Assembly: GCF_000772945.1 (NCBI RefSeq) | Contig: NZ_JPVN01000001.1 | Coordinates: 124,001-188,000 of the forward strand | Origin: Ureibacillus manganicus DSM 26584 | GTDB lineage: Bacteria > Bacillota > Bacilli > Bacillales_A > Planococcaceae | DNA: 64,000 nt | Direction: 5' to 3' | Shown: piece by piece, positions 37,885 to 46,386 of the stretch | How positions within the stretch are numbered: the first letter of the stretch is position 1 | Layout: each line of letters begins with the position of its first letter | Notes under the pieces: generated by a model | What the model saw: only the letters and a program-made list of their open reading frames with translations | Told to the model about the DNA's origin: nothing | The model's database searches: none | Program-made: the position numbers and the translations under genes

Positions 37885-39306
37885 TTATTGTAGTGTTGTA
37901 ATAGGTGAAACAATAATTTCATTATTAGTTTTTTCTATTTCAACTAAAAATAATCGTTGAAGCCAAGATTCTTCAATATATCTCTTTCCTTCAAGATTTA
38001 TAATAGGATCTGATATTGTATCGTATCGTCTTTGATTAAAGACATAGAAATTATGATCATTTGGAAAACGGAATTGTCTAAGTTCATTATTCACATAATA
38101 ACCATTTTCTCCATCCGATACTTTATAGCCTAACATCGTTAAAATTTCATCTGATGAGTAGTAAAGTAATCCATTTTGATAAACAAGCCTAACATCTTCT
38201 GCATTGTAATTATCAACCATAAGTTGACGCTCATCAGAGAATAATAGTGGATAAACATCTTCTACAGTTTCATTTAGAGAGAAGAAATTTGTATGCTGAC
38301 CAAATACTTCGGAAAGTTTTTCGTCTAATAACTTCGTGCTAATTTTTGCGCTCTCTATTTCTTTTAAACTTTGAATCCATTTTTCTAATTGTTTATCAGA
38401 CATTTTTTCAATTAATCCATTAACAACTTTTGAAGATTTGCCATCACCAGTTACAGAACCAGTCAAAAATGCAGCTACTACTTCTTTAACCCAAGATGGA
38501 TTATCTGTAAAATCGTATAACGAATCTATTTGAGATAATAAAACACTTTGATTTAGAGCTTCAATGGTTAAATCTTTTAAAAATATAATTCTTTCGCCTT
38601 GTTGCGAAGTCAAGTTTTCTCCATGGACAATAGCAACATGTTCGTCATTTAAAAATTGAATATCTTGTAATGACTGGTTAAACTGGTCACCCAGTGCTTC
38701 TTTTGAATATATCGATATTACATCTGTCGATTTTTGCAATTGAAGATTGTCCGATTGGTAGTAAATTTCTTTAACATTACCCTCTCCACTAAACATTGAA
38801 TAATTTACTAATGAAAGAGATTGCTGACCTATTAAAGGCAAACCAGTAATCCATTGTCCAGTAATTGCGCTATCTGTTGATATATGTATTGTAGAATAGG
38901 TAACATTGCCATTTTCTAAAGAAACAAATAAATCTTTCAATAATTGTTTCGGTTGTAACGCTCCATCTAAGGGAATCACGTAAGATAGTGACTGTGATCT
39001 TGAATCGCCAATTTCAAACTTCGTTTTATCTTCACTTAATCTTTCACAAGTTTGTTCACTTTCTAAAAAACAATCTGGATTTGTTGCATGATTTGGCCAT
39101 CTAATTGCAATTTTTTGTTTTGGAAGATTTTTAAAATGCTGTCTAATATCCAGACTTTCGTTACGATAATCTATTTCAATTTCTTGCGTGTATGTAAATT
39201 CACCCTGACCTGCCTCTAGCTTGTCCGAATATACTTGATATTGGAAAAATAACAACCCACTAACAATGAATAACAAAACTATAAAAAAGCTAACTGCATA
39301 TTTCAT
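37885..39306 (-). CDS. Membrane-anchored secreted protein of unknown function
   Basis: I do not recognise this 473-residue protein. An N-terminal hydrophobic segment (AVSFFIVLLFIVSGLLFFQY, residues 4-23) would anchor it with the rest outside. The body is beta-rich with few cysteines (a pair in DCFLESEQTCE). Residues about 270-330 look helical. The C-terminal 100 residues (VRLVYQNGLLYYSSDEILTM, YYVNNELRQFRF, GKRYIEESWLQRLF) resemble the stalk/copper-amine-oxidase-N fold, with its strand-helix plan. It lies 18 nt upstream of rsmD on the same strand, so cotranscription is likely. It is absent from this position in B. subtilis. Confidence 0.8.
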   Translation of the reverse strand: MKYAVSFFIVLLFIVSGLLFFQYQVYSDKLEAGQGEFTYTQEIEIDYRNESLDIRQHFKNLPKQKIAIRWPNHATNPDCFLESEQTCERLSEDKTKFEIGDSRSQSLSYVIPLDGALQPKQLLKDLFVSLENGNVTYSTIHISTDSAITGQWITGLPLIGQQSLSLVNYSMFSGEGNVKEIYYQSDNLQLQKSTDVISIYSKEALGDQFNQSLQDIQFLNDEHVAIVHGENLTSQQGERIIFLKDLTIEALNQSVLLSQIDSLYDFTDNPSWVKEVVAAFLTGSVTGDGKSSKVVNGLIEKMSDKQLEKWIQSLKEIESAKISTKLLDEKLSEVFGQHTNFFSLNETVEDVYPLLFSDERQLMVDNYNAEDVRLVYQNGLLYYSSDEILTMLGYKVSDGENGYYVNNELRQFRFPNDHNFYVFNQRRYDTISDPIINLEGKRYIEESWLQRLFLVEIEKTNNEIIVSPITTLQ

Positions 39307-39360
39307 GTGCTCAAACCTCCTCCTTCATGGTACTATGGGTACTGGAAAGGATGTGTAAAA

Positions 39361-39750
39361 ATGATTCAACAATTTATAGAATTAGGACAAGGTTATGGAG
39401 ATGTTTACGAACTTTGCGAATTAATCCAAACAAATGAAAAAAGAATTCATAATGCAATTATCATTATTTCAAATAACGGCGAAAAAAAAGTAGCTTCACC
39501 AGCTGTAGCCTTTAAACCTGTTGGTGAAAGTAAATTTATGCCAATATATATTTGTCGGGAAGGTATACCTTATAATCCTGAAAAACCTTCAAAACGAATT
39601 GAGTTATTTGAACAAGCATTAGAACGAATAGGAAAAAAAGCCATCCAAATGGATGTCAAACATTCATCATATTATTCAGAAACCGCATTATTTTACAATC
39701 ATTTAATAGGAATATTAAGATTGAATCATTTAATTCCACCAATGCAATAG
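39361..39750 (+). CDS. DUF7147-like conserved protein
   Basis: This 129-residue soluble protein of unknown function starts at ATG 39361 (MIQQFIELGQGYGDVYELCE), with AAAGGATG 6-12 nt upstream. The earlier in-frame start at 39307 overlaps the control region between two divergent genes. The central part (IIIISNNGEKKVASPAVAFK, FMPIYICREGIPYNP) resembles proteins found at the ylb locus of Bacillaceae that I know as the DUF7147 family. It stands between the unknown anchored protein (divergent) and ylbG (convergent). Some databases label relatives as methylthioribose kinase, which the sequence does not support. Confidence 0.7.
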   Translation: MIQQFIELGQGYGDVYELCELIQTNEKRIHNAIIIISNNGEKKVASPAVAFKPVGESKFMPIYICREGIPYNPEKPSKRIELFEQALERIGKKAIQMDVKHSSYYSETALFYNHLIGILRLNHLIPPMQ

Positions 39751-39780
39751 AAAAAGACTGCGCTATTGGTGTGATTAAAT

Positions 39781-40053
39781 TTACAATCCAATTTTATAAT
39801 CATATTCCTTCGCTTTATCTGGTTTTGCATTTTCAAATTCAGTCTTCAAAAATGGACGATATGACGGAGCAACGTCTTTCACAAAAGGAAGACGTTGTAT
39901 TTTATTTATTGCCATTTCGATTTCATCTCGATTACAATAGAGTACAACATATTTTAACTTGCGGGAAATATAGTGGACATTTCCATATTTCCTTAAAGTT
40001 TTTGCATGTTTTAGTTGATTAACATATACGACCAGGCCTTGTCTTTCCTTCAT
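39781..40053 (-). CDS. ylbG: YlbG (UPF0298) conserved protein
   Basis: This is a 90-residue protein of the UPF0298 family. The start is ATG 40053 ([20 protein letters not shown]) with GAGG 8 nt upstream, matching the length and N-terminus of B. subtilis YlbG. Conserved stretches are [20 protein letters not shown] and [20 protein letters not shown]. No function is established. In B. subtilis it lies directly after ylbF; here the GDPD gene lies between them. Confidence 0.92.
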   Translation of the reverse strand: MKERQGLVVYVNQLKHAKTLRKYGNVHYISRKLKYVVLYCNRDEIEMAINKIQRLPFVKDVAPSYRPFLKTEFENAKPDKAKEYDYKIGL

Positions 40054-40250
40054 TTCAATTCCCTCATTTCTTAAATAAAGCATACCATATTGTTATTTCT
40101 TATACCAACAGAGTTTAGCTGACAGGGTGATAGATTTTCCGTTATAATCATCATAAAAGATTATATTTAATATATTATAAAATGTGGAAATTGGAAAATG
40201 ATAAACTGGTGAAAAAGACGAAATTTAATTCTAACCTGAGGAGGGCTTAT

Positions 40251-41183
40251 ATGGGAAAAAAGACAAAATTAGCACTTGCGATCGCAGCAGCTAGTGCAGC
40301 TGCATGGGCAGGAAGTAAGGCTGTGTTAAAACCACAGAAGCGTGAAAGAAAAGATGTTTTACAATTCGATCGTCCAATTGTACTTGCGCATAGAGGAGGA
40401 TCCCATTTAGCTCCAGAACATACGAAACCTGCATTCGAGAAAGCAGTTGAATTAGGCGTTGATGGTTTTGAAGTGGATATCCGTTTAACGAAAGATGAAG
40501 AAATTATAGTTTTCCACGATGACACGGTCGATCGTACAACAGACGGTACAGGATTTGTGAAAGATTACACTTTACAAGAATTGAGTCAATTAAACCATGG
40601 CTTTCATTTTATAGATTTAGAGGGCAATGCTCCTTATAAAGAAGAAAAGTTATCTGTTTTAACATTAAGAGAATTACTAGTAGAGTTTCCTGACATATAC
40701 ATCAACATAGATATTAAAGATTCTCCAGACACTTATGAAGGAAGTTTAATGCCGTCAAAATTATGGAGATTAATCGAAGAATTACAAGCTCAGAATCGAG
40801 TAGTTGTAACAAGCTTTTATAGTGAACAAATAGACCGTTTCAATCTATATGCTCAAAATCGGGTCGCTTTAGGTGCTGGTGAAACTGACATTCGAAAAGC
40901 ATTTGCAGCATTCACTAGTCAGTTTGGCCATTTCTATCATCCAAAGGTTGACGTATTTCAAATTCCACCAAAACACGGGGTCATTTCACTTGACATGCCA
41001 AAATTCATTGCCTATTTGGGTAATTTAAATATTCCAGTACATTATTGGACAATTAATGAACCAGATATGATGGAGCGTCTTATAAAACGTGGCGCAAAAG
41101 GAATTGTTACTGACCGTCCTGATCTTGCAGTTCCATTAGTACAAAAACTACATGACAAGAGTAATTCAGATAGTGAACAATAA
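40251..41183 (+). CDS. Glycerophosphodiester phosphodiesterase
   Basis: GDPD enzymes hydrolyse glycerophosphodiesters to glycerol-3-phosphate and an alcohol. The start is ATG 40251 (MGKKTKLALAIAAASAAAWA) with GAGGAGGG upstream. The N-terminus has a hydrophobic Ala-rich segment (residues 6-20), a possible membrane anchor or signal peptide. Catalytic motifs are LAHRGGSHLAPEHT, GFEVDIRLTKD and VFHDDTVDRTTDGTG, then INIDIKD and the end motif YWTINEPDM. It is 310 residues long. It stands alone, inserted between ylbG and ylbF. Confidence 0.93.
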   Translation: MGKKTKLALAIAAASAAAWAGSKAVLKPQKRERKDVLQFDRPIVLAHRGGSHLAPEHTKPAFEKAVELGVDGFEVDIRLTKDEEIIVFHDDTVDRTTDGTGFVKDYTLQELSQLNHGFHFIDLEGNAPYKEEKLSVLTLRELLVEFPDIYINIDIKDSPDTYEGSLMPSKLWRLIEELQAQNRVVVTSFYSEQIDRFNLYAQNRVALGAGETDIRKAFAAFTSQFGHFYHPKVDVFQIPPKHGVISLDMPKFIAYLGNLNIPVHYWTINEPDMMERLIKRGAKGIVTDRPDLAVPLVQKLHDKSNSDSEQ

Positions 41184-41204
41184 ACTTAAATTTTATAAAA
41201 AACA

Positions 41205-41238
41205 AAGTCTCCCTAGATTTATTCTAATGGAGACTTTT
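41205..41238. terminator. Bidirectional terminator between GDPD gene and ylbF
   Basis: AAAGTCTCC and GGAGACTTT form the stem, with the loop near CTAGATTTATTCTAAT partly paired. T-runs follow on both strands. It serves the convergent GDPD and ylbF genes. Confidence 0.85.
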
Positions 41239-41248
41239 ATTTATATAA

Positions 41249-41695
41249 TTAAGCTGAGCAAGAACAACCTCCGCCAGTACCGCAACCGCTACCACAAGAT
41301 GAACTTGTTGCAAAAAACGGATTGCTTACAGGCACTTTAACAGATTCTGAAACCGATTTCCCTATTATTAGACTAATCTCGTCTAACAAATCTTGATAAT
41401 CGTTTTCAGCAAGCTTTAAATTCGCTACACGTTCATCGAAATCTAATTCGCGTTTAATTTTACGAATTTCTTTCATAATAATATTGTAATCAGGATGGTA
41501 TTTGCCAAATCTTTGTACATCTTCATATTGCTCTTTCATCTTTGTAAAAGTAGTAATTTTTTGTACAAGTAATTGGTCGCTATATACATTTTGATACGCT
41601 TCACGTAGTTTTTGAGCTTGTTCAGAGGAAAGTATCATGGAACTTAATTTGTCTGTTTCATCAAGTACAGTTACCCATTCAGAAGTTATTAACAT
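41249..41695 (-). CDS. ylbF: RNase Y specificity/biofilm regulator YlbF
   Basis: YlbF acts with YmcA and YaaT (the Y-complex), which carries iron-sulfur clusters and modulates RNase Y cleavage, sporulation and competence. The 148-residue protein is mostly helical, with the core MKEQYEDVQRFGKYHPDY followed by KIKRELDFDERVANLKLAEN. It has the cysteine-rich C-terminus CGSGCGTGGGCSCS, the likely cluster ligand. The SESVKVPVSNPFF stretch matches B. subtilis YlbF. Confidence 0.95.
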   Translation of the reverse strand: MLITSEWVTVLDETDKLSSMILSSEQAQKLREAYQNVYSDQLLVQKITTFTKMKEQYEDVQRFGKYHPDYNIIMKEIRKIKRELDFDERVANLKLAENDYQDLLDEISLIIGKSVSESVKVPVSNPFFATSSSCGSGCGTGGGCSCSA

Positions 41696-41799
41696 CTTTC
41701 ATCCTCCATTCAACTATATGATAGCAGATTATTAGACTACGTGGTAGTTAGAAAACTTACCAACGTATCCTTTAGTCCGTTAGTTGAATGGAGGAAATT

Positions 41800-43272
41800 T
41801 TACCCCATATTTAGTTTCGTTTCAAGTACAGATTGAACACATTCTATATCAGAAAAATGGATTTGGGTCTTACCAATCGTTTGTGTATTTTCATGTCCTT
41901 TTCCTGCAATCAATATCGTATCGCCTTCTTTAGCTGACAGAATTGCTTTAGTAATAGCATCTCCGCGATTTAATATCGTTTCGTATTTTTGAGTTGATAA
42001 AAAACCAGCAGCAATTTGAGAATTGATTACTTCTGGATCTTCACTTCGAGGATTATCAGTTGTTAAGTAAATCATATCTGCATACTTTGAAGCGACTGCA
42101 CCCATTTTAATACGTTTAGCTTTATCTCTGTCACCACCACAGCTAAAGACGACAATCAATTGTCCCTTCACCGTTTTCTTTAATGTTTGGAGTACTGCTC
42201 TTAAAGCTGCTTCTGTATGGGCATAGTCAATATATATATCTAAATTTAAATTATTACTAATGTATTGTAGTCTTCCTTTTGGCAAGCTTAAGCTTTCTGC
42301 AGCTTGACATACTTCTTCAATATCAAAACCAAGCTCACTAACAGTTGTTATTGCAGCAATCGAATTTTGTAGGTGATGGTCACCGACAAATGGTAAAGTA
42401 AACACTTTTTGTCCTTTTTTACTTTGTAAACAACATGTAGAGGAATTACTTCCATCTGCAAGTAACTGCAATTGATAATCAACACGATTTCCTAATCCAA
42501 AATAGACTTTAGGTTTCTTTGCCTGTAAACCTACAGTTCGACAAAATGAATCATCACCATTCAAAACAAGTCGTTCCGAAAGTGTAGCTAAAATTTGTTT
42601 GGCGGCTTTGTATTTTTCATAGGATCCATGGTCTTCGATATGATCTTCTGCTAAATTTAAAAATACGCCTATATTTATTGAACAATCGTCCAATCTATGT
42701 TTTGACAGTCCCATCGATGAAGCTTCTAATACCGCATACTGAACACCTTTTGAAACCCCATGTTGGAAAATTTTGTGAAGATGCTTTGGCTGAAGTGTAG
42801 TTAAATGTTCATAGTCTAAATCAATTTCTTTTCCATTGATAAATACTCCGTTTGTTCCGATAACCATTACTTTTTTATGTAGCGTATTTAAAATTTGACC
42901 AATGAAATGACTAACTGTTGTTTTACCATTTGTACCTGTAATGGCAATAACCTGTAATGCCTCTGCAGGAAATCGGTTTAGTTTAGCCGCACTGTAAGAC
43001 AAAAATTTCAAACTATTTGGGACCCAAATGATAGGAACTGGTAGGCTTAATTTATCTAATAGTTTTTCGTCTTCAATGACAACACCAATTGCACCATTTT
43101 GTATAGCTATTTCAATATATTTGAATCCGTCATCATTCGTCCCCTTTCGGACAACGAACAAATCCCCTTCTTTTACTTTTTGTGCATAATCTTCTATACC
43201 AAGAACTTCTATTCGAATGGATCCACCTTTTACTGTACACGGCCAGTCTTTTAAAAGCTCTGCTAGTTGCAA
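41800..43272 (-). CDS. murE: Stand-alone MurE-like ligase with diaminopimelate-type DNPR motif
   Basis: MurE ligases add the third peptide-stem residue to UDP-MurNAc-Ala-Glu. The start is TTG 43272 with AAGGAG 7 nt upstream, giving 490 residues (MQLAELLKDW). The ATP loop TGTNGKTT is at residues 112-119; EASSMGLSKHR and NLAEDHIEDHGSYEKYKAAK follow. The substrate motif is DNPRSEDP at 406-413; DNPR marks meso-diaminopimelate enzymes, whereas lysine-adding MurE differs there. The gene is alone, away from the division cluster, where murE is missing. GCATACTAT at 43303-43295 resembles a sigma-E -10, so mother-cell expression is possible. It may also be the only murE. Confidence 0.9.
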   Translation of the reverse strand: MQLAELLKDWPCTVKGGSIRIEVLGIEDYAQKVKEGDLFVVRKGTNDDGFKYIEIAIQNGAIGVVIEDEKLLDKLSLPVPIIWVPNSLKFLSYSAAKLNRFPAEALQVIAITGTNGKTTVSHFIGQILNTLHKKVMVIGTNGVFINGKEIDLDYEHLTTLQPKHLHKIFQHGVSKGVQYAVLEASSMGLSKHRLDDCSINIGVFLNLAEDHIEDHGSYEKYKAAKQILATLSERLVLNGDDSFCRTVGLQAKKPKVYFGLGNRVDYQLQLLADGSNSSTCCLQSKKGQKVFTLPFVGDHHLQNSIAAITTVSELGFDIEEVCQAAESLSLPKGRLQYISNNLNLDIYIDYAHTEAALRAVLQTLKKTVKGQLIVVFSCGGDRDKAKRIKMGAVASKYADMIYLTTDNPRSEDPEVINSQIAAGFLSTQKYETILNRGDAITKAILSAKEGDTILIAGKGHENTQTIGKTQIHFSDIECVQSVLETKLNMG

Positions 43273-43545
43273 TGTGTCACTCCTTCTTTTCCATATAGTA
43301 TGCCTAAGCCAAAAACATGACACAAATATTTGAAGAATAGGAATGAATTAAGCCAATGTTTTTTTACAAAAAAAACATTCAATTGGACATAGTAAGCTAT
43401 ATAAGTTTTCAATCTAGTAATTTGTAATATTTATCTAATTTACTTATTTCTTGACACAATGTTGTCATTGCCAGGATTAATATTTTAATCTATTATTAAT
43501 AATGAGCGTATACTATGTACGATTTGCTAAAGGAGGAAATATATA

Positions 43546-43914
43546 ATGTATTTTGAAAACAAAACTCTTGAAAATATAACTTCTGAACAAGAACTACTTG
43601 TTAGTGTTATGAAAAAAAATGGCTTAGAATGTCACGGCGGATGGGATTGGGATCGTATGGCATTTGACAAACGCTTCGACTTAAAAGAAGGTCGTTTCTA
43701 TTTACGCGTGTTCGCAACTACTGTTTCAGGTGACGTTGGAAACAATACAGCAATCTTAAAACTTTTAAAACCTGCACTTGGTAAATACTACTATCCACAT
43801 GGAGTAGAATATGATGAAAAAGAAGAAGTTTTCCCAACTCATTTAGTAAAAGAATGTGAAGGTATTTTAGCGAACATTAAAAAACAATTCGCCGCTCATG
43901 GAATTGAAGCGTAA
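43546..43914 (+). CDS. YugN-like family protein
   Basis: This 122-residue protein resembles the YugN family of Bacillaceae. It shows CHGGWDWDRMAFDKRFDLKE, FYLRVFATTVSGDVG and LLKPALGKYYYPHGVEYD. No catalytic role is known. ATG 43546 has AAAGGAGG about 8 nt upstream, a strong site. Upstream, 43316-43535 is AT-rich without an obvious second gene. It is monocistronic, with a terminator just after it. Confidence 0.85.
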   Translation: MYFENKTLENITSEQELLVSVMKKNGLECHGGWDWDRMAFDKRFDLKEGRFYLRVFATTVSGDVGNNTAILKLLKPALGKYYYPHGVEYDEKEEVFPTHLVKECEGILANIKKQFAAHGIEA

Positions 43915-43931
43915 TTCTAACTATATAAGAA

Positions 43932-43978
43932 AATGGAGAATCTGATAATTTGATCAATTCTTCATTTTTTTTATTTTT
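43932..43978 (+). terminator. Terminator after the YugN-like gene
   Basis: AATGGAGAAT (43932) pairs with ATTCTTCATT (43957-43966) with one G-T pair, followed by a run of T residues. Confidence 0.75.
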
Positions 43979-43986
43979 AAAATAGT

Positions 43987-44255
43987 CTGGGACAAAAGAT
44001 TAGCTTTTAACCAAAAGTCAGTATTACGTATAATAAAAATCTGCTAACGCTATATTAGAAAGTGGTTCGTTGGAGAGGCATGCGAAGACTCCTGCAGGAC
44101 GTAGAAGCAGTCATGAGACCCCGGAGAGCTTTAGCTCCCGGAGGCTCATGGCTTCCCTGCGGAAAGCGAAGCATGCATCGGAAACGAACATTGTTATATC
44201 AAAAAGGTACAATCCAAATTGAATGATGGATTGTACCTTTTCACTTATGTCCCAG
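43987..44255 (+). repeat. About 270-bp repeat element bounded by CTGGGACA/TGTCCCAG
   Basis: The element is framed by CTGGGACA (43987-43994) and its complement TGTCCCAG (44248-44255). Inside it, 44036-44136 is the intact partner of the repeat at 1547-1647, continuing as CCCGGAGGCTCATGGCTTCC and GCGGAAAGCGAAGCATGC. It fills the gap between the YugN-like gene and ctaM. It looks like a structured, non-coding, possibly MITE-like element; no ORF is supported. Confidence 0.75.
44202..44241. terminator. Terminator after ctaM
   Basis: A 14-bp stem (AAAAGGTACAATCC with GGATTGTACCTTTT) and a 12-nt loop, 26 nt past the ctaM stop; T-runs on both strands. Confidence 0.88.
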
Positions 44256-44266
44256 CCTGTTTTTGT

Positions 44267-44731
44267 TTAAAACCCGAATATTGCTTTAATAACTGATGTT
44301 GTTTCACCTGGTTCAAATAGAATATAAAGAAGTAAATAAACCATAACACCAGTAATTGCGACGAAGAACCAAATAACACTAGTAATTGGACCTAATCTTT
44401 TATGAACTTTAAGTTTATTTTTAAACCCTGTAACTAAACTAACAATTCCAAATACAGCCCCTGATGTAGCTAATATAATATGGAAGATTAAAAAGAATGT
44501 GTAATAACCTTTTAAGTCTTCAGGTCCACCAAATGCCGTGTTGCCAATAAATACGGTTCTTGAAGCATAAATTAAGAAGAAAATTAAAGCTGAAATACCT
44601 GCAGCAGTCATAACTTTTTTATGAGCCTCAATATTTCTTTTGGCAATTAATACCCATCCGATTGCAACTAACACAGCACTTAGAACAATAAATGTAGTAC
44701 TAATAGTTGGAAGTAAATAAAATAGTGACAT
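44267..44731 (-). CDS. ctaM: DUF420 membrane protein CtaM
   Basis: CtaM-type DUF420 proteins are needed for maturation of heme-copper oxidases in Firmicutes (known for Staphylococcus aureus). The 154 residues hold about five membrane spans. Family residues include the conserved histidines in NIEAHKKVMTAAG, FLIFHIILA and KLKVHKRLGPITSVIW. The gene lies 36 nt after ctaG on the same strand and closes the oxidase cluster. Role in this organism is inferred from family and location. Confidence 0.88.
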   Translation of the reverse strand: MSLFYLLPTISTTFIVLSAVLVAIGWVLIAKRNIEAHKKVMTAAGISALIFFLIYASRTVFIGNTAFGGPEDLKGYYTFFLIFHIILATSGAVFGIVSLVTGFKNKLKVHKRLGPITSVIWFFVAITGVMVYLLLYILFEPGETTSVIKAIFGF

Positions 44732-44767
44732 TCAAAACATTCTCCTAACATCGGTTTCTATCTCTTT

Positions 44768-45697
44768 TTAATGTTGTTGACTTTGCTTTAACGCTTGGAA
44801 ATCCTTTAAAGCTTTTTCATTTATTTCTTCTTCAGTAGTGCTATGTTCATCTTTCCACCATTGTCTGAACACTTTCCAAAGAATAATCCCAAATATAATT
44901 TCTTGTATAATTTTCATTAATACTCCACCAGTTTGTTGATCGCCTAGTGTTGTCATATTTCCTGGGAAAAACAATTCTGGACCCGACAAACTTAATCCTG
45001 ATAAAGTACCTAAAGGAACACATAATTCCATTGCTTTTAACCAAGCTTCTCCATCATAATATGTAGCAAATAATGGTTGTCCTGCAAATATAATTAAGGC
45101 ACAAGCTGGAGTAATTAAAACAGCATTTGAAATTATATAAGCAATTTTATATAAGCTTTTCATCTTCGGCATATCTTTTACTGGGTTCATTAATGGCCAG
45201 CTCATGAAAAAGCCTGATAAAAATAGGATAAATGTAAAAATACCATGGAAAGTTTCATCCAACTTTATCGTATCGAAAATAGCTGGTAGATGATAAAGTG
45301 AAAACATAAAAGCAAATCCAAATGCAGCAACCACCGGCTGAGTAAATATTTTGAATATAGTACGAACTACTGGCGCATTCACAACAACTCTCCATACCCA
45401 CCATGGAATCCCTTTTATCAATAAAATCGGGAGAAGTAGGAGGAGAAACGCCATTTGCACCATATGCATTGTAAATAAAATGTGTGATAGTAAATCAATT
45501 GGTGAACCCTTAATAATATAAAGAGTTACCATTGCTAATAAGAAAAAGATCGCTTCACTTTTTTTAAGAGGTTCATTTACCTTAAAGTCATTTCTCCATT
45601 TTACTGTTATCAAGAAGTAAACAACCGTTAAAAATACAATGACTCCTATTAAATATGGACTCCACAACGCTTGCCAACCAAATATACTTAACGGCAT
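44768..45697 (-). CDS. ctaG: Cytochrome c oxidase assembly factor CtaG
   Basis: CtaG of the Bacillus type (caa3_CtaG) helps form the copper A and B centres of caa3 oxidase. The start is ATG 45697 (MPLSIFGWQALWSPYLIGVI) with AAGGAGAG upstream. The 309 residues have about seven spans. Metal-ligand candidates are in LLSHILFTMHMVQMAFLL and LYHLPAIFDTI. The C-terminus is acidic. It follows ctaF after a 346-nt gap with a terminator, so it has its own promoter. Confidence 0.92.
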   Translation of the reverse strand: MPLSIFGWQALWSPYLIGVIVFLTVVYFLITVKWRNDFKVNEPLKKSEAIFFLLAMVTLYIIKGSPIDLLSHILFTMHMVQMAFLLLLLPILLIKGIPWWVWRVVVNAPVVRTIFKIFTQPVVAAFGFAFMFSLYHLPAIFDTIKLDETFHGIFTFILFLSGFFMSWPLMNPVKDMPKMKSLYKIAYIISNAVLITPACALIIFAGQPLFATYYDGEAWLKAMELCVPLGTLSGLSLSGPELFFPGNMTTLGDQQTGGVLMKIIQEIIFGIILWKVFRQWWKDEHSTTEEEINEKALKDFQALKQSQQH

Positions 45698-45718
45698 TTT
45701 AAGCTCTCCTTTAACTAG

Positions 45719-45766
45719 ATTTAGCATAAAACATTGAAATCAAATGTGATTATCAAAATGCTAAAT
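45719..45766 (-). other. Inverted repeat in the ctaG leader
   Basis: ATTTAGCAT (45719-45727) pairs exactly with ATGCTAAAT (45758-45766), about 10 nt upstream of the ctaG ribosome-binding site. A second dyad, TTCTATAA with TTATAGAA separated by 8 nt, lies at 45904-45927. Either could be a leader hairpin or an operator. I see no gene in 45698-46043. Confidence 0.5.
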
Positions 45767-45987
45767 AATTTTTCTTTTGCAGATATAGTTTTTGATCGTT
45801 CGATTTTAAAACTTTAGTTGGATACAGCAGATTTTAAATGATGAATTTTTGATTTCGCACAAAAGAATCTGGGCGTACATAAAAATAAGCCATCGAATTT
45901 ATATTTCTATAATATCATTATTATAGAACGCTTACATCTTAACATCAATGAACGAACTATGACAATTATATCTTGCTTCTCCAAAAA

Positions 45988-46030
45988 AATAGGTGTAGAT
46001 AAGTTGCAAAACAACCTATCTACACCTATT
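45988..46030 (-). terminator. Terminator after ctaF
   Basis: A 19-bp stem with one mismatch (AATAGGTGTAGATAAGTTG against its complement) and the 5-nt loop CAAAA. A T-run follows on the minus strand. It ends the ctaBCDEF run. Confidence 0.92.
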
Positions 46031-46043
46031 TAATATCCCGTTC

Positions 46044-46385
46044 TTACCACCAAATGATTGTTAAGAAACATAGGAAGAATGTAAATGCAATTACCGCACC
46101 TAACCATACAAATGTGTTAATTACACCAATAAATGGTGCTTTTTTCTCACCCATATGCATAAATGCATATAATTGTAGTGCAACTTGTACACCTGCTAGT
46201 AAAAGAATTACTGGCTTAATGAAGTATGGCGAAAAGTCTGCTACCACTACTGCGAATGCAATAAAGGTAAACAAAATCATGATCGCAAAGTTTACAACTT
46301 GTTTACGCATTTCAACCGCATTTTTTTTACGGTTAAATTCGTATTGTGCAACAGATTTCTCTTGAACATGTGTATCGTGTCCCAT
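46044..46385 (-). CDS. ctaF: Cytochrome c oxidase subunit IVB
   Basis: CtaF is the small membrane subunit of caa3 oxidase. The 113 residues contain three spans (about 30-50, 57-76, 84-108), with the family stretches MRKQVVNFAIMILFTFIAFAVV (split) and QLYAFMHMGEKK. It starts 1 nt after the ctaE stop, so translation is coupled. A strong terminator follows. Confidence 0.93.
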   Translation of the reverse strand: MGHDTHVQEKSVAQYEFNRKKNAVEMRKQVVNFAIMILFTFIAFAVVVADFSPYFIKPVILLLAGVQVALQLYAFMHMGEKKAPFIGVINTFVWLGAVIAFTFFLCFLTIIWW

Positions 46386-46386
46386 A

